The notes under the pieces are model-generated. The model searched no databases, had not been told where the DNA came from, and saw nothing but the letters and a program-made list of their open reading frames with translations. A DNA stretch of 50,631 nucleotides from Pseudoduganella sp. (GTDB taxonomy: Bacteria > Pseudomonadota > Gammaproteobacteria > Burkholderiales > Burkholderiaceae_D): contig JAJTCO010000032.1 of NCBI GenBank assembly GCA_021323265.1, positions 1 to 50,631 of the forward strand. Direction: 5' to 3'. Both the position numbers and the translations under genes were made by a program. Positions 34,230-40,843 of this stretch are shown in pieces; within the stretch, counting starts at the first letter, position 1, and every line of letters starts with the position of its first letter.

Positions 34230-36965
34230 TCAGCCACCCTGGCTGGCCAACGCCACCCGGCTTATCGTGGCTACCAATTCAGAAGGTTCGATCGGCTTGG
34301 GAACATGGTCGAGAAAGCCCGCTTCCATGGCGCGCAGGCGGTCTTCCGGGCGGGCAAAGGCGGTCAGGGCAATGGCGGGCAGGCTGCCGCCGCGGCCCGG
34401 GCCCAGGGCACGGATGCGCGCGAGCAACTCGAAGCCGTCCACCTCCGGCATGCCGATGTCGCTCAGCAGCAAATCGTAGCGGCCGCCGCGCGCCAGGGCC
34501 ATCGCTTCGGCAGCATTGCCGGCAGCCTGCACCGAGCAGTTGCAGTCGCGCAGGATGCGGCTGATCAAGTCCCGGGCATCGGGTTCGTCGTCGACCAGCA
34601 GCACTTTCAGCCCGCCCAGGTCGCGCAAGCCGATATCCGGTAGCGGCATCTGGTCGCTGCGCGGCAAGGTATGCATGCGCTGGGCACGGATTTCGCCGCT
34701 GGCCAGCGGCAGGCGCACACTGAAGCTGGCGCCCAGGCCTTCCCCTTCGCTGGCCACCGCCACCGTGCCGCCATGCTGCTCGACCAGGTGCTTGACGATG
34801 GACAGGCCCAGGCCCAGCCCGCCGTGCCGGCGCGTGGTGGAGGCGTCGGCCTGGCGGAAGCGCTCGAAGACATGGGGCAGGAATTCCGTGCGGATGCCGA
34901 TGCCGCTGTCGCTCACGTTGATCACGGCGTGGCCTTCCTCGGTCCAGATCGCGGCGCGCACCTTGCCGCCGCGTGGGGTAAACTTGAGCGCGTTGGTGAG
35001 CAGGTTCCACACCACCTGCTGCAGGCGGTTGGCATCGGCCGCCACATGGCCGGCGGGGCCGAAGTCGCGCTCCAGGTGGATGCCCTTGGCTTCGGCGGCC
35101 GGGCGCACGGCGTCCAGCGCGGCGTCGACCACCACCGAGGGCAGCACCAGGCGCATGTCGAGCATGACCTTGCCGGAGGTGATGCGGCCCATGTCGAGCA
35201 AATCCTCGATCAGCTGGGCCTGGGCGCGCGCATTGCGCTCGATGGTTTCCAGGCCGCGCACCTGTTCTTCCAGGGTGCGGTTGCCGCGCCGCAGCACCTG
35301 CGACCAGCCGAGGATGGCCGTCAGCGGGGTGCGCAGCTCGTGCGACAGGGTGGCCAGGAATTCGTCCTTCATCTGGCTGCTGCGCTCGGCTTCCGTGCGC
35401 GCGGTGCGTTCGCGGTCGAGCAGCACTTCCCGTTCCTCGGCGGCGCGCTGCGCCGCTTCCACCATGCGCGCATTGTCGATGGCAATGCCGGCCTGGGCGG
35501 CGATGCCGCCGACGATGCGCTCGGTGCGTTCGTTGAACATATGCGGCTGGGGGTGGCCGAAGAAGAGGGTGCCCACCACTTCGCCCGAGCGCCCCAGCAC
35601 CGGCACGGCCAGCCCGCTGCGCACCTGCGGGTGCGGCAGGCGCTCGAAATCGTCGGGCGGCGCGCCGGACAGGGTGTGCATGGCGCGGCGGTGAGCGTCG
35701 GCGCGCGGGCCGTGGTAGAAGAAGGCGCCGAAGCGCGCGCCCGAGATGCGCGTGCCGGCGTCGGTCACTTCCTGCAGCAGCGAATGCAGTTCGCGGTTTT
35801 GCACCAGGGCCGTGCCGGTGCTGTGCAACAGCTCCAGGATATTGGTTTCGTCGCGCAGTTGCTCCTGCACGCGCTTGACCTGGTCGACGTCGGTGGCCGT
35901 GCCGAACCAGCGCAGCACCTGGCCGCGCGCATCGCGCATGGGGTTGGCGCGCGTCAGGAACCAGCGGAACTGCCCGTCGGCGGCGCGGATCGGGTACTCC
36001 ATTTCGAAGGGCCGTCCGCTTTGCACCGATTCGCTCCAGCGCGCCAGGATCGCGGGCAGCACTTCGGGCGGGTACACTTCCTGCCAGCGTCCGGCCAGCA
36101 TGTCCTTGCTGCTCAAGCCAGTGTATTCCTGCCAGCGCTCGTTGTACCACATCATGGAGCCGTCGAAGTTGGCGATCCAGGCCAGCTGCGGCATGCTGTT
36201 GGCCAGGGTGCGCAATTCTTCCTCACTGTTGCGCAGGGCGTCCTCGGTCTGCTTGCGGCGCGAAATGTCCTGCACCATGCCGATGATGCCGCGCAGTTGG
36301 CCGTCCGCGCCGAAGTCGCCATGGCCGACGATGGAGAGCCAGCAGCGTTCGCCGTTGCGGCGCAGGATGCGGCATTCGGCGTTGAAATCGCGCCGCGCCG
36401 CACTGGCGTCGAGGAAGGCTTGCTCGACGGCGGCGAAGTCCTCGGCGGCGATGCGTTCACGCAGCACGGGCCAGGTGATGGGGATTTCCGCCGGCAACTC
36501 GAAGATTTCCGCCGCGCGCCGTCCGAGGCGCACCTGGCCGGTGCGCGCATCCCATTCCCAGTCGCCGAGCTTGCCGGCCGCCAGCGCCACCTGCAGGCGG
36601 TTGGTGCTTTCGCGCAGGCCGCGCTCGTGCAGTTTGCGCTGGTGGATGTCGAGCAAGAGGCAAGTCATGCCCAGCGGCGAGGGCCAGGCCCGCACCTCGA
36701 TCCAGCGCTGGCTGCGCGGGTAGAACAGTTCGCAGGTGGCCGGCAAGCCTTGCTCGAGCGTGCGGCGCAGGGGCGGCTCCAGCGAACCGCCCGCCAGGGC
36801 GGGAAAGGCCGTCCACAATGGCAGGCCGCGCGGGTCGCTGGGCGTGGGCTGCAGCATTTCCACGGCACGCGGGTTCAGGTAATGGACGGTCCAGTCCCTG
36901 GCGATGACGGCGAAGCCGTCACCCATGCTATCGAGGACGTTATGCGCGCGCGGGTCGGGACTCAT
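34230..36965 (-). CDS. multi-PAS/GAF hybrid sensor histidine kinase
   Basis: A 911-residue soluble kinase. The order is: PAS (about 10-120, HNVLDSMGDGFAVIA), PAS (about 140-260) and PAS (about 265-390, FDGSMMWYNERWQEYTGLS); GAF (about 395-545); HisKA with EFLATLSHELRTPLTAI; HATPase with NLLTNALKFTP, SDSGIGI and GGLGLGLSIVKHL; and a C-terminal receiver (about 790-910) with LLLSDIGMPEVDG. With no membrane segments it probably senses cytoplasmic or diffusible signals. The start at 36965 begins just before the first PAS; the open frame upstream is antisense to the neighbouring gene. The C-terminal receiver suggests a phosphorelay; a partner is not certain. Confidence 0.92.
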   Translation of the reverse strand: MSPDPRAHNVLDSMGDGFAVIARDWTVHYLNPRAVEMLQPTPSDPRGLPLWTAFPALAGGSLEPPLRRTLEQGLPATCELFYPRSQRWIEVRAWPSPLGMTCLLLDIHQRKLHERGLRESTNRLQVALAAGKLGDWEWDARTGQVRLGRRAAEIFELPAEIPITWPVLRERIAAEDFAAVEQAFLDASAARRDFNAECRILRRNGERCWLSIVGHGDFGADGQLRGIIGMVQDISRRKQTEDALRNSEEELRTLANSMPQLAWIANFDGSMMWYNERWQEYTGLSSKDMLAGRWQEVYPPEVLPAILARWSESVQSGRPFEMEYPIRAADGQFRWFLTRANPMRDARGQVLRWFGTATDVDQVKRVQEQLRDETNILELLHSTGTALVQNRELHSLLQEVTDAGTRISGARFGAFFYHGPRADAHRRAMHTLSGAPPDDFERLPHPQVRSGLAVPVLGRSGEVVGTLFFGHPQPHMFNERTERIVGGIAAQAGIAIDNARMVEAAQRAAEEREVLLDRERTARTEAERSSQMKDEFLATLSHELRTPLTAILGWSQVLRRGNRTLEEQVRGLETIERNARAQAQLIEDLLDMGRITSGKVMLDMRLVLPSVVVDAALDAVRPAAEAKGIHLERDFGPAGHVAADANRLQQVVWNLLTNALKFTPRGGKVRAAIWTEEGHAVINVSDSGIGIRTEFLPHVFERFRQADASTTRRHGGLGLGLSIVKHLVEQHGGTVAVASEGEGLGASFSVRLPLASGEIRAQRMHTLPRSDQMPLPDIGLRDLGGLKVLLVDDEPDARDLISRILRDCNCSVQAAGNAAEAMALARGGRYDLLLSDIGMPEVDGFELLARIRALGPGRGGSLPAIALTAFARPEDRLRAMEAGFLDHVPKPIEPSELVATISRVALASQGG

Positions 36966-37012
36966 AACTGGTGATTGTAGCGTTGCTTTCGCTGGCGCCG
37001 CCACACCGTTGC

Positions 37013-37822
37013 CTACATCAGGTTGCGCAGGACTTGCTGCAACTGTTCGATGTCGTACGGCTTTTGCATGGCCACGGCGGGAAAGTCGAGTTGGCTGGTC
37101 AGCGATTGACTGTAACCGGACGCGAACACGATGCGCAGGCGGGGCTGGCGCTGCAGTGCCAGGCGGCCCAGCTCCACCCCGCTCATGCCGGGCAGGCTGA
37201 CGTCGCTGAACAGCACGTCGAAGGTGGCCTCGGCCAGCACGTCCAACGCCGCTTCGCCGTTGGCGACCGCCGTCACCTCGTGGCCGAAGGCGCGCAGCAT
37301 CTCGCATACCAGGTATTGGGCGTCCTGGTTATCCTCCACCACGAGGATGCGCAGGTGGACGTCGTTGGCGGCGGCGGGCAGGGTGGCGGCACTGGCGGGC
37401 GCCAGGGCGCACAGGATGCCGGCCACGGCGCCGTCGTCGCCGCGCACGGGGGTGTAATGCAGGTCGAAGCAGGCTTCGAGCATGCGGCCGTCGCGCCACA
37501 GCTTCAAGGCTTGGCGCGGGAAGGCCAGGCTGTGCCCGGCCCAGGCTTGCGCGATCGCTTGCGGATTCCAGCTCCAGGCCGGCGGCGGGATGCTGGGGAT
37601 GCTGCCGCCCGGCGGCGCGGCGCTGGCGTTGCCGACACCGCTGGCATAGGCCTGGTTGTACAGCATGACTTGCGAACGGCCCCACATGAGCAGCATGGGC
37701 AGCGGCGTGTTGAGCATGATGTCCAGCACCAGGCGCAGGGCGGGCGGCCAGTCGGCCTGGGGGCCCAGTTCGCTGCGCGACCAATCCTGCGTTGCCATGC
37801 TCTCGCCTGCCGTTTGCGCCAT
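37013..37822 (-). CDS. PAS-like sensor domain fused to a receiver, without a kinase core
   Basis: A 269-residue protein. Residues about 10-140 match the N-terminal sensor of large hybrid kinases (SELGPQADWPPALRLVLD, then PMLLMWGRSQVMLYNQAYA). A receiver follows directly (about 157-269) with ILVVEDNQDAQ, the phospho-Asp in VLFSDVSLPGMSG and the Lys in MQKPYD. The kinase domains that normally separate the two are missing. It may be an internally deleted hybrid kinase or a genuine stand-alone regulator. It lies 47 bases from the start of the 911-residue kinase, on the same strand, so the two are probably cotranscribed. ATG codons at 37822 and 37798 are both possible. Confidence 0.82.
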   Translation of the reverse strand: MAQTAGESMATQDWSRSELGPQADWPPALRLVLDIMLNTPLPMLLMWGRSQVMLYNQAYASGVGNASAAPPGGSIPSIPPPAWSWNPQAIAQAWAGHSLAFPRQALKLWRDGRMLEACFDLHYTPVRGDDGAVAGILCALAPASAATLPAAANDVHLRILVVEDNQDAQYLVCEMLRAFGHEVTAVANGEAALDVLAEATFDVLFSDVSLPGMSGVELGRLALQRQPRLRIVFASGYSQSLTSQLDFPAVAMQKPYDIEQLQQVLRNLM

Positions 37823-37836
37823 GTCCTTGCCTGTAC

Positions 37837-37866
37837 CTATTGTTTATAGAGGCAATGCTACACCAA
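37837..37866 (-). promoter_or_regulatory. sigma70-type promoter for the signalling operon
   Basis: On the minus strand TTGCCC and TATAAA are separated by 18 bases, just upstream of the PAS-REC gene start at 37822. It is weak in the -35 but well placed. Confidence 0.4.
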
Positions 37867-37870
37867 GGGC

Positions 37871-37898
37871 AAAAAAAAAGGCCCGCAAGCTGCGGGCC
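37871..37898 (-). terminator. Rho-independent terminator (minus strand)
   Basis: GGCCCGCA and TGCGGGCC form an 8-bp stem around a 3-base loop at 37880-37898. On the minus strand it is followed by nine T residues. No coding gene lies immediately upstream on that strand. Confidence 0.75.
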
Positions 37899-38050
37899 GA
37901 ATTCTATTTCCTTGGAGGAGAATAGAGGAGACAGGTGAATGATGCTGCATCGCGGCATGCAAATCCAATTTTCATTCATGATGAGAGACATAAGTTTCAT
38001 GAATGAAGTAATAATGTCTAGAAGGCAATAAAGAAATTGTGGCGCCTCGC

Positions 38051-38079
38051 TGGACAATCCGGAAACACCCCCTTATAAT
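38051..38079 (+). promoter_or_regulatory. strong sigma70-type promoter upstream of tRNA array
   Basis: TGGACA (38051-38056) and a consensus TATAAT (38074-38079) at exactly 17 bases. It lies 122 bases from the first tRNA. Confidence 0.65.
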
Positions 38080-38160
38080 TCTGCCTCCTTGCACGGGATA
38101 CTGTGCAGGTGAGAGCAGGAAACGCTGGTTTTACCTTGGAAAGTTGAGCAGGATGTAAGC

Positions 38161-38189
38161 TTTCCAAAACGAAATTCATGCGATATAAT
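38161..38189 (+). promoter_or_regulatory. sigma70-type promoter of first tRNA-Arg
   Basis: TTTCCA (38161-38166) and TATAAT (38184-38189) with a 17-base spacer. The -10 ends 12 bases before the tRNA, leaving a short leader as is usual for tRNA genes. Confidence 0.6.
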
Positions 38190-38201
38190 CCTGCTTCTTA
38201 A

Positions 38202-38278
38202 GCGGCTGTAGCTCAGCTGGATAGAGTACTTGGCTACGAACCAAGGGGTCGTGGGTTCGATTCCTGCCAGCCGCACCA
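38202..38278 (+). tRNA. tRNA-Arg(ACG), copy 1
   Basis: 77 bases. The 7-bp acceptor stem GCGGCTG/CAGCCGC is perfect and the CCA end is encoded. The D arm has GCTCAGCTGGATAGAGT, the anticodon loop CTACGAA is closed by TTGG/CCAA, and the T loop is GGTTCGATTCC. The anticodon ACG (wobble A normally becoming inosine) reads CGU, CGC and CGA. Confidence 0.97.
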
Positions 38279-38332
38279 GAATTTTAGCAAGTGTTGTGCC
38301 CCGCGCTGTCGAGCGAGGGGAGTAGCAGGAAG

Positions 38333-38362
38333 TTGATCGTATTCATAACTGACTGTTATAAT
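38333..38362 (+). promoter_or_regulatory. sigma70-type promoter of second tRNA-Arg
   Basis: TTGATC (38333-38338) and TATAAT (38357-38362) with an 18-base spacer, ending 9 bases before the tRNA. Confidence 0.6.
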
Positions 38363-38371
38363 GAAGTTTTT

Positions 38372-38448
38372 GCGGCTGTAGCTCAGCTGGATAGAGTACT
38401 TGGCTACGAACCAAGGGGTCGTGGGTTCGATTCCTGCCAGCCGCACCA
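38372..38448 (+). tRNA. tRNA-Arg(ACG), copy 2
   Basis: Identical over all 77 bases to the copy at 38202, including the encoded CCA. The spacer from copy 1 is 93 bases and contains its own promoter. Confidence 0.97.
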
Positions 38449-38495
38449 GATTGTTGTAGTACCTGTCGCCGTCGGGCGACGGAGCATGTAGTTTC

Positions 38496-38572
38496 GCGGC
38501 TGTAGCTCAGCTGGATAGAGTACTTGGCTACGAACCAAGGGGTCGTGGGTTCGATTCCTGCCAGCCGCACCA
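38496..38572 (+). tRNA. tRNA-Arg(ACG), copy 3
   Basis: Identical to copies 1 and 2. The 47-base spacer from copy 2 has no obvious promoter but contains a 6-bp hairpin (GTCGCC/GGCGAC, 38465-38480), so it is probably processed from the copy 2 transcript. Confidence 0.97.
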
Positions 38573-38577
38573 AATTG

Positions 38578-38611
38578 AAAGGGTCCACACCGGAAGGCGT
38601 GGGCCCTTTTG
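38578..38611 (+). terminator. Rho-independent terminator after the tRNA array
   Basis: A 14-position stem (arms AAAGGGTCCACACC and GGCGTGGGCCCTTT, with one mismatch and one G-T pair) around a GGAA loop, followed by TTTT. It begins 5 bases after the third tRNA. Confidence 0.85.
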
Positions 38612-38652
38612 CCTTTGGTGCATCCGGCGCGGAAGCGGCATATACTTTAGCC

Positions 38653-39132
38653 ATGAATAAGCCAATTCTCTGCGCCGCCGCTGCGGCCCTGTTGTTCGCC
38701 ATTGCCGATTCGGCGTCCGCCGCTCCGACCGTCGTGTTTGTCGACGTCGACAAGATGAGCGACGTGCCGCACGGCCTGCGCGAGCGTGAAAACATGGAGT
38801 TCCTGTTCCGCGAGCACATCGGGATATTGGCTGGCAAGCTGCCGCCCGGCCAAACGCTGAAGGTGGAATTTCTCGACATCGACCTGGCGGGCGACGAGTT
38901 CCCGCGCGTGGCGGTGCGCGACGTGCGCGTGCTGAAAGGGCGGGCCGACTGGCCGCGCCTGCACCTGCGCTACAGCGTGGAGCAGGATGGGCGCGTCGTT
39001 CGCAGCGGCGAGCGCAAGCTGGCCAATCCGAATTACCTGATGAGCGCTAACCGCTATGGGAGCGACCTCTACAGTCACGAAAAACAAATGCTGGACGACT
39101 GGTTCCACCAGGACATCCAGCCCCGCCGTTGA
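38653..39132 (+). CDS. DUF3016 exported protein
   Basis: A 159-residue protein with a signal peptide (residues 1-23, ending SASAAP) and a DUF3016-type domain: VVFVDVDKMSDVPHG, then LKVEFLDIDLAGDEFPR, and a C-terminal YSHEKQMLDDWFHQDIQPR. Family members are small periplasmic proteins of unknown function. The ATG at 38653 begins the signal peptide; the frame extends upstream through the third tRNA and is not coding there. The stop codon sits inside a CCCCGC/GCGGGG hairpin (39121-39138). Confidence 0.85.
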   Translation: MNKPILCAAAAALLFAIADSASAAPTVVFVDVDKMSDVPHGLRERENMEFLFREHIGILAGKLPPGQTLKVEFLDIDLAGDEFPRVAVRDVRVLKGRADWPRLHLRYSVEQDGRVVRSGERKLANPNYLMSANRYGSDLYSHEKQMLDDWFHQDIQPRR

Positions 39133-39149
39133 GCGGGGCCCCGAACAGC

Positions 39150-39236
39150 CTAGCCGCGGTCGCCACCGGCCCTGAACACCAGGCCGGCCAACAGCTTGCA
39201 CAACTCTTCCAACAGGGTGGGTGCTTTCTCATTCAT
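39150..39236 (-). CDS. possible 28-residue peptide
   Basis: A short frame reading MNEKAPTLLEELCKLLAGLV plus eight more residues, with a good AAGGAAA ribosome site 8 bases upstream of its ATG. The predicted helix is amphipathic. It is divergent from the LysR gene and shares its control region. It is too short for sequence evidence of coding, so it could be chance. Confidence 0.35.
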   Translation of the reverse strand: MNEKAPTLLEELCKLLAGLVFRAGGDRG

Positions 39237-39292
39237 GTTGCGTTTCCTTTCTGCTCAAGTTCGGTGTAAAGGCATTGTGGACTGAATCATTG

Positions 39293-39329
39293 TTGGGATA
39301 AATGCTTATAATTGAATTGAGTATCCCAA
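39293..39329. promoter_or_regulatory. inverted repeat, probable LysR operator
   Basis: TTGGGATA (39293-39300) and TATCCCAA (39322-39329) are perfect 8-base inverted arms 21 bases apart, lying just upstream of the LysR-type gene. A TATAAT (39307-39312) falls between the arms. LysR regulators commonly bind such dyads to autoregulate. Confidence 0.5.
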
Positions 39330-39343
39330 AAATGGAGCAATGA

Positions 39344-40240
39344 ATGGATGTGCTGCACCGCATGCGCCTGTTCGTCGAAGTGGCCAAGCGCAAGAGCTTC
39401 CGCGCCGCTGCCGAGGCGCTGGACATGTCGAATTCCACTCTCTCGCGCAATATCGCCGAACTGGAAAAGGCCATTGGCCTGCGCCTGCTGCACCGCTCCA
39501 CGCGCAAGGTCGAGCTGACCGAGGCCGGCGACGCCTACTTCAAGCGCTGCCAAGGCATCGTGGAGGAGGCGCTGAGCGCGCACGAGGCCCTGTTGGACTG
39601 GTCGGAAAAGCCGGCCGGCGTGCTGCGCGTGTCGATGACGTCGAGTTTCGGCGTGGGCTACCTGGCGCCCGTGCTGGAGGAGTTCGCCGCCACCTACCCG
39701 GACATCAAGTTCGACTTCGACATTTCCTCGCGCCCGGTGGACCTGCAGTCGGAGCCGTTCGACGTGGCCATCCGCATGGGGCCGGCGCCCACCGCGCCGT
39801 CCACGCTGGTGGTGCGGCGCATCGTGATGATGCCGCGCTACCTGTACGCCTCGCCGGTCTACCTGGCCCGCATGCCGCCGCTGGTGCATGCCTGCGACCT
39901 GGTGCAGCACACCCTGTGCGGGCGCTCCTTCTCCAGCCGCTTGCCCGACATCTGGCGCACCCTCTACCGCGGCGAGGACGTGGTGGAAGTGGCGGCGCAG
40001 GCGCGCTACGCCACCAACAGCGCGGCGCTCAGCATGTCGATGGCGGCCAATGGCCTGTGCATTTCCGCGCTCGATCCCTTCCTGGCCAAGCAGGAAGTGC
40101 AGGCCGGGCGCCTGCAGCGCGTGCTGCCGGACTGGCACATGGAACCGATCCTGGTGCATGCGCTGACGGAAACGCGCCACCTGCCGGCGCGCACGCGGCT
40201 GTTCATCGACTTCCTGCGGCGCCGCCTGGGCGCCGGCTGA
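39344..40240 (+). CDS. LysR-family transcriptional regulator
   Basis: A 298-residue regulator. The N-terminal winged helix (1-60) reads RMRLFVEVAKRKSFRAAAEA and SNSTLSRNIAELEKAIGLRL. The C-terminal part is a periplasmic-binding-protein-like effector domain typical of the CrgA/DsdC-type group (RPVDLQSEPFDVAIRMGP). No clear catabolic target gene is divergent; upstream lies only the candidate 28-residue peptide. The effector is unknown. The gene is followed 3 bases later by the stop of the opposing zinc-ribbon gene. Confidence 0.92.
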   Translation: MDVLHRMRLFVEVAKRKSFRAAAEALDMSNSTLSRNIAELEKAIGLRLLHRSTRKVELTEAGDAYFKRCQGIVEEALSAHEALLDWSEKPAGVLRVSMTSSFGVGYLAPVLEEFAATYPDIKFDFDISSRPVDLQSEPFDVAIRMGPAPTAPSTLVVRRIVMMPRYLYASPVYLARMPPLVHACDLVQHTLCGRSFSSRLPDIWRTLYRGEDVVEVAAQARYATNSAALSMSMAANGLCISALDPFLAKQEVQAGRLQRVLPDWHMEPILVHALTETRHLPARTRLFIDFLRRRLGAG

Positions 40241-40243
40241 GGC

Positions 40244-40423
40244 TTAACCGCCGCCGATGCCTTCGATGACCCGGCCGCTGCCGCCACAGTTGGGGCAGGG
40301 CTTGCCGTCCGGCGTCTTGCCGCAGCCGCTGCAGACCGGGCAGATGCCTTCGCCGCTGCCGGGCGTGCCGGGCGCCGCCTCGTCGCCGGGGCTCATGGGG
40401 GGCGTGGTGTTGATGCTGTCCAT
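40244..40423 (-). CDS. small zinc-ribbon protein (DnaJ-type Cys motif)
   Basis: A 59-residue protein. The C-terminal half has CPVCSGCGKTPDGKPCPNCG, giving paired CxxC units like those of DnaJ zinc ribbons; the N-terminus is a flexible acidic/proline-rich tail. An AGGAGGAA ribosome site lies 7 bases upstream of the ATG, which supports expression. It presumably binds one zinc ion and may bind another protein. It converges on the LysR gene. Confidence 0.72.
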   Translation of the reverse strand: MDSINTTPPMSPGDEAAPGTPGSGEGICPVCSGCGKTPDGKPCPNCGGSGRVIEGIGGG

Positions 40424-40525
40424 GGTGGCATTCCTCCTGCGCGCAGGCTGACATGTGGCGTGGCGCGTGTCCGTTGCCTGGCTAACGGTTTACAATGGCG
40501 GCATCCCCCGACAGGAGAATGCGTC

Positions 40526-40756
40526 ATGGCCACCCAGATCCGGCACCGCAAGACCCGTATCATCACCCTGGAGGCGGGCGACGACCTGCTCGAGCATTGC
40601 CAGCCGCGCGACATCGCCCTGGTGCCCGACCCGGCGGGATGGTGGACCTGTTTCATCGGCGAGGACGGGACGGTCGAACGCTACGACATTCCGTTTGCCA
40701 CCTATAACGAAGCGTTGTGGTCAGCCAAGGCTGCGGCAGAATTCGATGCACAATGA
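40526..40756 (+). CDS. small protein of unknown function
   Basis: A 76-residue soluble protein, MATQIRHRKTRIITLEAGDD at the start, with WWTCFIGEDGTVERYDIPF in the centre and a C-terminal helix ALWSAKAAAEF. No known motif is seen. An ACAGGAGAA ribosome site precedes the ATG at 40526. It lies between the LysR region and the secretion operon and could be the gene upstream of it, but 87 bases separate them. Confidence 0.68.
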   Translation: MATQIRHRKTRIITLEAGDDLLEHCQPRDIALVPDPAGWWTCFIGEDGTVERYDIPFATYNEALWSAKAAAEFDAQ

Positions 40757-40843
40757 AATATTTTGTCGTGTGCAAACCTGCTGTGTTATTCTTGCAACTG
40801 TTGGTTCCACAATGACAATCAAAGTTGACGTAAGGGTAAGCCA

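Larger units (their letters stand above)
37899..38201. other. gene-free interval before the tRNA array
   Basis: About 300 bases, AT-rich for this genome, with no convincing reading frame on either strand. It contains two plus-strand promoters: TGGACA-17-TATAAT (38051-38079) and TTTCCA-17-TATAAT (38161-38189). The minus strand from here would run into the terminator at 37871-37898, so a short non-coding transcript is possible, but I cannot identify a known RNA family. Confidence 0.5.

Noticed and set aside
36966..37307. N-terminal extension of the 911-residue kinase into the next gene
   Set aside because: The extra residues do not fit a domain and are read in another frame of the receiver domain of the PAS-REC gene, which is clearly coding there.
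38073..38879. Minus-strand open frames covering the tRNA array
   Set aside because: They repeat the same translated tRNA segments three times. The plus strand has complete tRNA cloverleafs with CCA ends.
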